A model generated the notes under the pieces. It had not been told where the DNA came from, searched no databases, and saw nothing but the letters and a program-made list of their open reading frames with translations. 32,898 bases of DNA from positions 1-32,898 of the forward strand of contig JBBITL010000048.1 of the NCBI GenBank assembly GCA_037440765.1, read 5' to 3'. Every line of letters begins with the position of its first letter. Positions within the stretch are counted from its first letter, which is position 1. Origin of the DNA: DTKY01 sp037440765. GTDB lineage: Bacteria > Acidobacteriota > Terriglobia > Bryobacterales > Bryobacteraceae. This document shows positions 15,827-23,391 of the stretch, in pieces. Made by a program: the position numbers and the translations under genes.

Positions 15827-17864
15827 GGGGGGGCACGGCGCCCTCCAGCCTGATGTCCCGCGAAGACGAGCCCACGTAAACCGGGCGGGCGCCCCCGGGG
15901 ACCACCCAGTCGCGCTCGTCCGCGGACCAGTAAGCTAGCCTGCGCGAATCGAGCCTCACGGAGACGCGCGTGCCGCTTCCGGCCGCCAGTTCGACGCGCC
16001 GGAAGCCTGCCAGACTCCTGGGGGGCGATGCCGCGTCCGCCGGCCCCAGGTAGACCTGCGCCACCTCCGCGCCGCGCCGTGAGCCGGTGTTGCTCAGCCT
16101 GAAGGAGACGTCCACGCCATTGCTGTCGCGCTTCACGGCCAGATCCGAATACTCGAACCGCGTGTAGGAGAGGCCGTGTCCGAACGGGAACAGGGGCTGT
16201 ATGTTCTCCTGATCGTACCAGCGGTAGCCCACGGCCAGCCGCTCGGAGAACGTGGCGGGAGGGGCGTTCGGGTCGAGGCCAGTCGTGCCAGGCGGCGCCG
16301 GCGGCGTCCAGCGCTCCGGGTGGCCGGCGGCGCGGGCCGGAGCATCTTCCATCCGGACTGGAAACGTGACCGGCAACTTCCCGCCCGGGACGGCTCGGCC
16401 AAGAAGGATATCGGCCGTGGCCCATCCCCCCTCCTGGCCCGGGTACCACATCTCCAGGATGGCCGGCACCAGGTCCCCCCACGGCATGGCGACCGGGCCG
16501 CCGGTATTAAGGACCACAACCGTTCGCGGGTTCACGGCGGCGACGCGCCGGATCAGGTCGTCCTGGCCATCCGGCAGCGAGAACGAAGCGCCCGTCTCAT
16601 GCCAGGCGAAGATCACCGCCGTCCTGGCCGCCCTGGCGGCCACAACCGCCTCCCCGGCGAGATCCTTCCCGGCCGAGTACGTGATTCTCGCCCGCGGGGC
16701 GAGTCTCCGGAGCGCCTCCAGTGGCGGGATCAGCCGGTGCTTGAAGCCGTAAGCACGCTCGCCCAGGAACCCCGCGGCGAGCTGAGCGGCTGCCGGGCCG
16801 ATCACGGCGAGCGACGACAGGTCCTCCGCGGTGAGCGGGAGCAGGTTGCCCTCGTTCTTGAGCAGCACCGCGCCCTGCTCGGCGACCATCCGGGCGACTC
16901 TGGCGCTGGCCACGATGTCGATCTGCGGCCGGCGGCTCGGGCGTTTCCGCTCCAGCAGGCCGAAGCGGTCCATCTGCCGGAGGATTCTCTCCACGGCCTG
17001 GTCGATTGCCGCCGCCGGGACACGGCCGTCGTCGACGGCGGCTTTGAGCTCGTCCGTGAAATGCGGTCCGCTGCGGCCCAGGATGGTCCGGCCCGGCATT
17101 TCCAGATCGACTCCGCCGAGGATCGCCAGGGGGCTGCGCAGCGCGCCCCAGTCGGAGGTGACAAACCCCTGGAAGCCCCACCGCCCGCGCAGCACATCGT
17201 TCAGCACGAAGGAGTTCTCGCAGGCGGCCGTCCCGTTGATCCGGTTGTAGGCGCACATGACGGAGGCCACCCCCGCGTCGACGGCCATCTCAAACGCGGG
17301 CAGGTAGATCTCGTTGAGCGTCCGCTCGTCGACCACCACGCTGTCCGGCCCGTTGTAGGCGGCCATGTGCTTCACCTGCGCCATGACGCCCTGGCTCTGA
17401 ATGCCGCGGATTTTGGCGGCGGCCAGCGCGCCGTTCAGGAAAGGGTCTTCGCCGAAAGTGGTGTGATTGCGCCGGAACAGCGGGTCACGCACGATGTTGA
17501 TGTGCGGCGCCAGCAGCACGTCCTGCCCAAGGGCCCTGGCCTCGCGGCCGAGCACCGTGCCGTAAAGGCGGGCCGCTTCCGTGCTGAACGTTGCCGCCAG
17601 CGCGACGGGCGCGGGCATAACTGTCGCCTCCAGCCTGACATTCACCCCCGGGGGGCCGTCAGCCAGCCGCAGCGGGGGGATGCCCAGGCGCGGCAATCCG
17701 GGCCAGTAGCCCGCCTGGCCCTGTCCGGCCGGATCGCGCGCGCCGTGAAGCAGGGAGATCTTCTCCTCCAGGCTCATCTGGCGGAGGAGCGCGGATACGT
17801 CCGCCGCCCCGGCCGGCCCGGCCAGGCACAGCAGCAGCACGGGCAGGCTGCCCCGGGCGCTCAT
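15810..17864 (-). CDS. Secreted glycoside hydrolase family 3 (beta-glucosidase-like)
   Basis: This 684-residue exo-acting glycosidase is predicted periplasmic or outer-membrane. The signal peptide covers residues 1-20 (MSARGSLPVLLLCLAGPAGA). The GH3 N-terminal barrel shows RLADGPPGVNVR, NIVRDPLFRRNHTTFGEDPF, KHMAAYNGPD and the nucleophile motif GFVTSDWGAL with D238. The C-terminal alpha/beta sandwich follows (VLLKNEGNLLPL near 385), and a fibronectin-like domain ends the protein (YPGQ, FPFGHGLSYTRFEYSDL, then EVAQVYLGP). Acid/base assignment is not possible by eye. I chose the ATG at 17864 because it gives the signal peptide and overlaps the MocA stop (ATGA); an upstream extension to 18026 would read through mocA. 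Substrate is unknown; beta-glucoside or beta-xyloside are typical. Confidence 0.92.
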   Translation of the reverse strand: MSARGSLPVLLLCLAGPAGAADVSALLRQMSLEEKISLLHGARDPAGQGQAGYWPGLPRLGIPPLRLADGPPGVNVRLEATVMPAPVALAATFSTEAARLYGTVLGREARALGQDVLLAPHINIVRDPLFRRNHTTFGEDPFLNGALAAAKIRGIQSQGVMAQVKHMAAYNGPDSVVVDERTLNEIYLPAFEMAVDAGVASVMCAYNRINGTAACENSFVLNDVLRGRWGFQGFVTSDWGALRSPLAILGGVDLEMPGRTILGRSGPHFTDELKAAVDDGRVPAAAIDQAVERILRQMDRFGLLERKRPSRRPQIDIVASARVARMVAEQGAVLLKNEGNLLPLTAEDLSSLAVIGPAAAQLAAGFLGERAYGFKHRLIPPLEALRRLAPRARITYSAGKDLAGEAVVAARAARTAVIFAWHETGASFSLPDGQDDLIRRVAAVNPRTVVVLNTGGPVAMPWGDLVPAILEMWYPGQEGGWATADILLGRAVPGGKLPVTFPVRMEDAPARAAGHPERWTPPAPPGTTGLDPNAPPATFSERLAVGYRWYDQENIQPLFPFGHGLSYTRFEYSDLAVKRDSNGVDVSFRLSNTGSRRGAEVAQVYLGPADAASPPRSLAGFRRVELAAGSGTRVSVRLDSRRLAYWSADERDWVVPGGARPVYVGSSSRDIRLEGAVPPPTTPR

Positions 17865-18445
17865 GTCAGCCGCCGGTAGGCATCCGGGTCGTCCACGTCC
17901 TCCAGGACGCCGGGGTCGTCGACATCCACGCAGGCCGCCGCGGCAATGTGCCGGTGGATCACATCCCGCGCCTGCGCCCCGGCCGGCAGCGCCAGCAGTT
18001 CCGGTATCAGCTCGCGCGCCACGCAAACCGGGTGGCCGCGCCTGCCCTGGTGGCGGGGGATAACCAGCAGTTCCTCCGGCCTGCGCTCAGCGAACCGCCG
18101 TGCGACTGACGCCACCGTGGACGCCAGCACGGCGGGGTAATCCACGGGTGTGAAGATCACGCCCCGGGCCTCAGCGGGCGCCGCGCCGAGGCCGCACTGC
18201 AAGGAACTCAACTGGCCGCGTTCGGGCTCGGGGTTGACGATGAACGCGGCCTGGCCGCCGCGCTTCAGCCCGCTGCGGATACGCTCCGGCTGGCGGCCCA
18301 GAATCACGATCACGGGAGAACACCAGGCGGCCAGCACTCCGATGAGCCTGTCGAGGAACGTCTCTCCGCCGTATGTCAGCAGCGCCTTGGGCGTTCCCAT
18401 GCGGCTGGACTCGCCCGCTGCGAGGATGATCCCGGCGAGCATCAT
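17861..18445 (-). CDS. MocA-like molybdenum cofactor cytidylyltransferase
   Basis: This 194-residue NTP-transferase-fold protein has the nucleotide-binding signature IILAAGESSRMGTPKALL (residues 6-23). FTPVDYPAVLAS holds the metal-binding Asp, and RRGHPVCVARELIPELL and VDVDDPGVLEDVDDPDAY are the usual C-terminal blocks. Proteins of this type attach CMP to molybdopterin to make the cytosine dinucleotide cofactor. Neighbouring xdhC and the divergent IorB-like hydroxylase, a family known to use that cofactor, support the cytidylyl rather than guanylyl reading. It starts one base after the xdhC stop region and ends in an ATGA overlap with the GH3 gene. Either of two adjacent ATGs (18445 or 18442) could be used. 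Confidence 0.85.
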   Translation of the reverse strand: MMLAGIILAAGESSRMGTPKALLTYGGETFLDRLIGVLAAWCSPVIVILGRQPERIRSGLKRGGQAAFIVNPEPERGQLSSLQCGLGAAPAEARGVIFTPVDYPAVLASTVASVARRFAERRPEELLVIPRHQGRRGHPVCVARELIPELLALPAGAQARDVIHRHIAAAACVDVDDPGVLEDVDDPDAYRRLT

Positions 18446-18446
18446 G

Positions 18447-19265
18447 TCACCCCTTCGGCGTGTTGATCGACTTGGAAATCCGCTTCCAGGCCGGCGGAGC
18501 GTTGCGGCGCACGGCGATCATCTCGGCCACCACCGACACGGCGATCTCCTCCGGCGTCACCGCGCCTATGTCCAGGCCCATGGGGGCGTGCAGACGTTCG
18601 AGGGCCTCCGGAGGGACGCCTTCCAGCTCCAGTTCCCTTACCAGCTCGGTCACCTTCTTCCGGCTTCCTATCATGGCCACGTATGCCGCGGGGGTCTGAA
18701 GCGCCAGGCGAAGCACGCGCAGATCGTCCTTGTGCCCGCGCGTGGCGATGATCAGATAGCTGGAAGCATTGGTCGTCAGCCTGGGGAAGACCTCCTCGTA
18801 CTCGGCCGCGTGCACGGCCTCCGCCTCCGGGAACCGTTCGCGGTTCGCGAAAGCGGCCCGGTCGTCCACGATTACGGTGGAGAAGCCGGCCAGGGCCGCC
18901 ACCTGCGACAGGCTTCTGGCGATGTGCCCCGCGCCGAAGATCACGGCGGCCGGCTGCGGCAACACCGGCTCTACAAAGACCTCCAGCTCGCCTCCGCAGA
19001 TCAGGCCGCTCTCCGCCGCGCCATCTCCGCTCAGCTCGAAACTCAGCATCTTCGGTCTCCCCGTCTCCATCACTTCGCGGGCTGCCGCCAGAACCTGCGC
19101 CTCGACGCAGCCGCCCCCCACGGTGCCCGCCATCGAGCCGTCTTCGCGCACCAGCAGCTTGGCAGTCTGGTAGCTCGGCACCGAACCCTGCGCGCTCACA
19201 ATCGTCGCCAGGGCGCAGCGCCGGCCGGCCTGGCGCAGTCGAGCCACTTCCGCGAAAATGTCCAT
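18447..19265 (-). CDS. xdhC: XdhC/CoxI-family molybdenum hydroxylase maturation factor
   Basis: This 272-residue protein binds molybdenum cofactor and delivers the sulfurated form into xanthine dehydrogenase-type enzymes. The N-terminal XdhC_CoxI domain has GSVPSYQTAKLLVREDGSMA and the hallmark GTVGGGCVEAQV (about 48-59). The C-terminal Rossmann domain has VIFGAGHIARSLSQVAALAG (about 128-147) and VAMIGSRKKV, followed by the MGLDIGAVTPEEIAVSVVAE block. All parts are present and the length is normal. It is the first gene of a minus-strand trio with mocA and GH3, and is divergent from the molybdenum hydroxylase it presumably serves. Confidence 0.92.
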   Translation of the reverse strand: MDIFAEVARLRQAGRRCALATIVSAQGSVPSYQTAKLLVREDGSMAGTVGGGCVEAQVLAAAREVMETGRPKMLSFELSGDGAAESGLICGGELEVFVEPVLPQPAAVIFGAGHIARSLSQVAALAGFSTVIVDDRAAFANRERFPEAEAVHAAEYEEVFPRLTTNASSYLIIATRGHKDDLRVLRLALQTPAAYVAMIGSRKKVTELVRELELEGVPPEALERLHAPMGLDIGAVTPEEIAVSVVAEMIAVRRNAPPAWKRISKSINTPKG

Positions 19266-19338
19266 CGAGGGCCATTGTAGCGCCGGGTGCGGCGCTCTTT
19301 GGTGTACGATCTTGGATAATCAGAACCTGGAGGCCCCG
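19266..19338. promoter_or_regulatory. Divergent control region between xdhC and the molybdenum hydroxylase
   Basis: Only 73 bases separate the two divergent starts. The region holds an inverted repeat AGCGCC (19279-19284) / GGCGCT (19291-19296) and, on the plus strand, a -10-like GATAAT at 19315-19320 without a good -35 at standard spacing. GGAGG precedes the hydroxylase ATG. Shared control of the enzyme and its maturation genes is plausible. Confidence 0.4.
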
Positions 19339-21459
19339 ATGCAGCCACAAGACTCGAACCCCACCCGCCGGGACGTGCTGGCGCTGGCCGGAGCCGGGCT
19401 CTTCGTGTTTGCCCGCGTGGAAGCGCCCGCGGCGTTTCAGGAGCCCGAGCAACTGCCCACCCGGATGTCCTACCCCACCGACTTCAACGCCTACATCCGC
19501 GTGGGAGGGGACGGCCGCGTGACGGGCTTCGTGGGCAAGGTCGAGCTGGGGCAGGGCGCGGAGAGCTCGCTGGCGCAGTTGCTGGCCGAGGAACTGGATG
19601 TCGCCTACGATTCCGTCGACATGGTGATGGGCGACACCGACCTCTGTCCCTGGGACATGGGCACCTTCGGTTCCCTCAACATCTGGCAATTCGGGCCGGT
19701 GCTGCGGGCGGCGGGCGCCGAGGCCCGGGCCGTTCTGCTGCAGATGGCCGCCGAGCAGCTCCAGGCGCCGGCCGGCCGGCTTCGGGTGAAGAACGGCGTC
19801 ATCACGGACCCCTCCGCTCCGGGCAGGCAGGTGACTTACGCGAAGCTGGTCGAAGGCAAGCGGATCGAGCGCCGCCTGGAGAAGGTGCCCGTCAAGCCCG
19901 TGACGGCCTTCAGCACCATCGGCGGCTCTCCGCGGCGCAAGGACGCCATAGGGAAGGTCACGGGCAGAGCCGCTTACGCCGGGGACATACGCCTGCCGGG
20001 GATGCTGCACGCGCGCATCCTCAGACCTCCGGCGCACGGCGCCGCGCTCAAGGCCGCCGACACCGGTGCGGCGGAGAAGGTCCCCGGAGTCAGGGTGGTG
20101 CGCGACGGCGGACTGGTGGCCGTGCTGCACGAACGGCGCGACCTGGCCGACCAGGCGCTGCAACTGGTCAAGGCGCAGTTCGTTCCGGCCCGGCCGGGCC
20201 CCGACGACAAGAGCATCTTCGACCACATCGTCAAACACGCCCCGCAGCCCCGCCTGGTGCACCAGAGCGGCAGCATCGCGGACGGAGAAAAGACGGCCGC
20301 CTCCATCATCGACGCAACCTACCTGAACAGCTACGTCGCTCACGCGACTGTAGAGACTCACTCGGCGACCGCCTTCATTGAGAACGGGAAGGCGACCGTG
20401 TGGGCCTCCACACAGGCGCCGTTCACCGTCCGTCAGCAGGTGGCGCAGGCGCTGGGGCTGACGCAGCAGAACGTGCGCGTCATCACGCCCTACGTCGGGG
20501 GCGGGTTCGGCGGCAAGACCTCCGCTCCACAGGGTGTCGAGGCGGCGCGCCTGGCCCGGATCACGGGCCGGCCCGTGCAGGTGGTCTGGAGCCGCGACGA
20601 GGAGTTCTTCTACGACTCGTTCCGGCCAGCCGCGGTTATCAAGGTCCGCTCGGGCCTCACCGCGGCGGGACGGATCGCCCTGTGGGAATTCCAGGTCGTC
20701 GGCGCCGGCGACCGGGAGGCCCGTCAGTTCTACGACATCCCGCACCAGCGCACGACCTCGGCCGGCGGCTGGATGGGCGGCAATCCTCCGGGCATGCACC
20801 CCTTCGATGTCGGACCGTGGCGTGCCCCGTCGGTCAACTCCAACACCTTCGCGCGCGAGTCGCACATCGATATTCTCGCCAGCCGTGCGGGAGCGGACCC
20901 GGTGGAGTTCCGCCTGAACCACCTGACCGACAAGCGCATGCGCCGCGTGCTTGAAACCGCCGCCGGGAAGTTCGGGTGGAAACCAGCGCGGACGCCGAGC
21001 GGGCGCGGGGTGGGCGTGGCCTGCGGCATCTATTCCGGCACGCACGTCGCAACCATGGCCGAGGTGGCGGTGGACAGGACCAGCGGGCATGTGCGGGTCC
21101 GGCGCTTGACCTGCGTCGAGGATCAGGGCGTGGTGGTCAATCCGGACGGCAGCCGGCAGCAGATGGAAGGCTCCATAATCATGGGCCTGGGCTACACCCT
21201 CAGCGAGGAGGTGCGTTTCAAGGATGGCGAGGTCCTGGAACGCAACTTCGACAGTTACTCCATCCCGCGCTTCTCCTGGTTGCCCAGGATCGCGACCGTC
21301 CTGATAGACAACCCCGATCTCCCGGCGCAAAGCTGCGGGGAACCACCCATCATCACGGTGGGAGCCGTGGTCGCCAACGCCATCTTCGACGCCGTGGGCG
21401 CCCGCCTGTTCCAGTTGCCCATGACCCCGGAGCGGGTCCAGGCCGCGCTGCCGGCTTGA
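19339..21459 (+). CDS. Tat-exported molybdenum hydroxylase, large subunit (IorB / isoquinoline oxidoreductase beta-like)
   Basis: This 706-residue xanthine-oxidase-family molybdopterin subunit has a twin-arginine signal (TRRDVLALAGAGLFVF, R10-R11), so the folded holoenzyme is probably exported. Cofactor-binding segments include GKVELGQGAESSLAQLLAEE, STQAPFTVRQQVAQALGL and GGGFGGKT (387-394). The late CGEPPIITVGAVVANAIFDA segment carries the expected catalytic glutamate, E668. The layout, with duplicated molybdopterin-binding parts in one chain, fits the IorB type. That type normally pairs with a 2Fe-2S subunit (IorA), which is not encoded in this window. ATG 19339 is chosen over the longer frame because of the GGAGG site and the Tat signal. 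The substrate (aldehyde or N-heterocycle) cannot be told. Confidence 0.88.
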   Translation: MQPQDSNPTRRDVLALAGAGLFVFARVEAPAAFQEPEQLPTRMSYPTDFNAYIRVGGDGRVTGFVGKVELGQGAESSLAQLLAEELDVAYDSVDMVMGDTDLCPWDMGTFGSLNIWQFGPVLRAAGAEARAVLLQMAAEQLQAPAGRLRVKNGVITDPSAPGRQVTYAKLVEGKRIERRLEKVPVKPVTAFSTIGGSPRRKDAIGKVTGRAAYAGDIRLPGMLHARILRPPAHGAALKAADTGAAEKVPGVRVVRDGGLVAVLHERRDLADQALQLVKAQFVPARPGPDDKSIFDHIVKHAPQPRLVHQSGSIADGEKTAASIIDATYLNSYVAHATVETHSATAFIENGKATVWASTQAPFTVRQQVAQALGLTQQNVRVITPYVGGGFGGKTSAPQGVEAARLARITGRPVQVVWSRDEEFFYDSFRPAAVIKVRSGLTAAGRIALWEFQVVGAGDREARQFYDIPHQRTTSAGGWMGGNPPGMHPFDVGPWRAPSVNSNTFARESHIDILASRAGADPVEFRLNHLTDKRMRRVLETAAGKFGWKPARTPSGRGVGVACGIYSGTHVATMAEVAVDRTSGHVRVRRLTCVEDQGVVVNPDGSRQQMEGSIIMGLGYTLSEEVRFKDGEVLERNFDSYSIPRFSWLPRIATVLIDNPDLPAQSCGEPPIITVGAVVANAIFDAVGARLFQLPMTPERVQAALPA

Positions 21460-21479
21460 AGTTGAGGGTGGACAGCAGT

Positions 21480-21508
21480 TTGACACGACATACGTGCGCA
21501 CACATTGT
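21480..21508 (+). promoter_or_regulatory. Candidate vapBC promoter
   Basis: A consensus -35 TTGACA (21480-21485) is followed after 17 bases by a weak -10, CATTGT (21503-21508). The -10 lies inside the palindrome. With usual spacing, transcription would start at about 21515, the first base of the vapB ATG, implying a leaderless mRNA; no Shine-Dalgarno sequence is visible. The -35 is strong but the -10 is poor. Confidence 0.4.
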
Positions 21509-21515
21509 GTGCACA
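21495..21515. promoter_or_regulatory. Palindromic operator of the vapBC pair
   Basis: Half-sites TGCGCACACA (21495-21504) and TGTGTGCACA (21506-21515) are inverted around one central base and match at 9 of 10 positions. The site covers the predicted -10 and ends on the first base of the vapB start codon. Antitoxins with a ribbon-helix-helix DNA-binding domain typically bind such palindromes to repress their own operon. Confidence 0.65.
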
Positions 21516-21742
21516 TGAACGTGACCCTCTCCATCGACGAGCAGATCCTCGAGGAGGCCCGGCGCAGGGCTGAGGCCGTGGGGACCAGCGTGAACCAGTC
21601 GGTGCGTGAGTATCTTCAGCAGTTTGCCGGGAGGAGCACACTGGAGACGGACGCCGCCGAATTCGTGAGCCTGTCCCGAGCAGCGCAGGGCCACTCTGCA
21701 GGCTGGCGCTTCGACCGGGAGGAACTGCACGAGCGGCGATGA
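21515..21742 (+). CDS. VapB-type antitoxin (ribbon-helix-helix-like)
   Basis: This 75-residue protein starts MNVTLSIDEQILEEARRRAE, a short beta-strand followed by a helix, then GTSVNQSVREYLQQFAG, the second helix of a ribbon-helix-helix fold. The acidic/aromatic C-terminus (GWRFDREELHERR) is the part that would wrap around the toxin. It overlaps the toxin gene by 4 bases. A GTG at 21494 would add seven residues, but that start would place the palindrome in the coding region; the ATG gives the usual family N-terminus. The family name is by analogy with antitoxins paired with PIN toxins. Confidence 0.8.
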   Translation: MNVTLSIDEQILEEARRRAEAVGTSVNQSVREYLQQFAGRSTLETDAAEFVSLSRAAQGHSAGWRFDREELHERR

Positions 21743-22155
21743 ACGGCCTCGTCTACTTCGACACGAACGTGTTGTTGTACGCCGATGACCTCTCATCTGC
21801 GCAGAAACAGGAGACGGCGATCCGGCTGATTTCCAGCCATCTGCAAGGCGGTACGGCCGTGGTGTCCCTACAGGTGCTTCAGGGGTGCTTCGCCGCCGCC
21901 ACCCGGAAGCTGGGTGTGGCTGCCGGGATCGCGCAGAAGAAGGTGGAGTTGTTTGCCCGAGCCAGGGTTGTGCGCTTGGATGCGCGCGACGTAGTAGCCG
22001 GGATTGAACTGCACCGGCTGACAGGCGTCCCCTTCTGGGATGCCCTGATCGTTCACGCCGCGCGCTCGGCCGGCGCAGCGGTGCTCTACAGCGAGGATCT
22101 CCAGCCCGGGGCAGTGCTCGCGGGAGTCCGGGTGATCAATCCGTTCGCCGGGTGA
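21739..22155 (+). CDS. VapC-type PIN-domain toxin with an altered active site
   Basis: This 138-residue PIN-domain protein would be a metal-dependent RNase in an intact system. YFDTNVLLYA gives D8, the segment FWDALIVHAA gives D101, and LYSEDLQPGAV gives D120; it ends in the usual VRVINPF. In close relatives the segment after SLQVLQ normally continues with Glu (QVLQEFY), the second catalytic acid. Here it reads QVLQGCF, so position 49 is Gly (codon GGG). The toxin may therefore be weakened or inactive, or another residue may stand in. It is otherwise full length and translationally coupled to the antitoxin. Its stop lies 9 bases from the stop of the convergent prepilin-like gene. Confidence 0.88.
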   Translation: MNGLVYFDTNVLLYADDLSSAQKQETAIRLISSHLQGGTAVVSLQVLQGCFAAATRKLGVAAGIAQKKVELFARARVVRLDARDVVAGIELHRLTGVPFWDALIVHAARSAGAAVLYSEDLQPGAVLAGVRVINPFAG

Positions 22156-22164
22156 GCGGCGGGG

Positions 22165-23391
22165 TCACCGGTTCGGCTGCCTGGGCTGGATGCCGCCGCC
22201 GCGGCCGCCGCCACCGGAGCCAGCGCCGCGTGAGGGGAACGGCACGAAGGTGCTGCCCTGCCCGCCGGGCCCCATGCCTCGGCCCTCAGCGCCGCCGGCG
22301 CCGCGGCCAGGGCGCCGGCCGGTGGCGTCGCCGAATCCGGCGGGGCCTGGCGGAACGGGCTGCTGGGGCGCGGCTTGCATCTGGTTCGCTGCCGCCACGT
22401 CCAGACGGGCATCGTATAGAAACTCCCATTCGTTGTACCTGGTCCGGTCGTTGTAGACCTTGATGCTCTCGGCTACCAGCTTGCTCGCCACACCGGCTAT
22501 TCCAGCGACTGCTGCCGGCTGCGGGCTTCCGGTGGCGACCTGTATCGCCGCCAGACCCCGCGGATTGGGAGTCGTCAGCATCCTTCGGATGATCTCGAGG
22601 GCCGGGTTCGCGGCGCCTGCCGGCTGGCCCGCGGCGGCCTGGGCCCCCGGCACGGGCTGGATCTGGAAGGCCGTCGGGGTCTGGCCCATGCCCACCTGCA
22701 CGGGCGGTTGCCCGAACGGCGCCGGCGGCGCGCCCGGAAGGGAAGGTATCCCCGGCGGCGCGCCCGTAATGACCGGAATGCCCGGCGCTCCCCCCACCAC
22801 CGGCACGATGGAGGTGCCCGCCTGCTGGGTTTGCTCGATCACCTGCCCCGGGGCAGCTCCGGTTGGATAGCCCGGCGCTGCCGGCAACATCTCGTCCTCA
22901 ACTACCTCGGCGGTCTGCTGGTCAGGGTCGGGGGGCAGCGTCATGTCGCTGGGGCGCCGCTGCTGCCACAACGCGACCCCGGCTTCCGCCGCGCCGGCTT
23001 CCGCGGTCTCTCCTTGCTTGGCCGCCTGGCCGGGCGGCCTGTGCACAAGCGAGTCCAGGAATACCCCGTTGGGGAGCCCGCGGATCAGCCTCCATTCGTC
23101 CTGTCCCGTCATCGGGTCCTTGTAGCGCCGGCGAAGGAAGCGGATGTTGTTGGTGCTCTCCAGCGCCTCCATGTGCGGGGGGTAGACGCGGAACCGCCGG
23201 AAGTACAACTGGATGGCGCGCTGGTACTGTTCGCCCCGGTCAATGAGCAACTGCTCACGGCTGCGCTGGGCCTGGAAGACCACGCGAGGCAGTTCCATGT
23301 AGAGCGATATGGCGACAAGGCCCGCCATCAGGAACACGAAAAGCATGGCGAAGCCCGCTTCGCGGCGCCGGCCGGGACGCTGCATCGTCAT
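22165..23391 (-). CDS. Large prepilin-like (pseudopilin) protein with Pro/Gly-rich extension
   Basis: This 408-residue protein has a type IV prepilin-like N-terminus: a basic leader (residues 1-11), A12-G13, then a hydrophobic helix FAMLFVFLMAGLVAISLYM (14-32). Glu at position 5 of the mature helix, standard in major pilins, is absent (Phe), as in minor pseudopilins of the GspK type. A helical region follows (QAQRSREQLLIDRGEQYQRA, then YFRRFRVYPPHMEALE and a KDPMTGQDEW turn similar to GspG-like globular domains). From about 130 to 270 the chain is Pro/Gly/Ala/Gln-rich. A second structured patch, SKLVAESIKVYNDRTRYNEW, precedes a Gly/Arg-rich tail. It is the last gene of the pilus operon and overlaps the previous one by ATGA. 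Its role in the fibre or its tip is inferred. Confidence 0.65.
   Translation of the reverse strand: MTMQRPGRRREAGFAMLFVFLMAGLVAISLYMELPRVVFQAQRSREQLLIDRGEQYQRAIQLYFRRFRVYPPHMEALESTNNIRFLRRRYKDPMTGQDEWRLIRGLPNGVFLDSLVHRPPGQAAKQGETAEAGAAEAGVALWQQRRPSDMTLPPDPDQQTAEVVEDEMLPAAPGYPTGAAPGQVIEQTQQAGTSIVPVVGGAPGIPVITGAPPGIPSLPGAPPAPFGQPPVQVGMGQTPTAFQIQPVPGAQAAAGQPAGAANPALEIIRRMLTTPNPRGLAAIQVATGSPQPAAVAGIAGVASKLVAESIKVYNDRTRYNEWEFLYDARLDVAAANQMQAAPQQPVPPGPAGFGDATGRRPGRGAGGAEGRGMGPGGQGSTFVPFPSRGAGSGGGGRGGGIQPRQPNR

Noticed and set aside
18442..21534. 1030-codon open frame on the minus strand opposite the molybdenum hydroxylase
   Set aside because: It reads through the antisense of a clear family member and across xdhC in a different frame, and has no family resemblance; such frames are common in GC-rich DNA.
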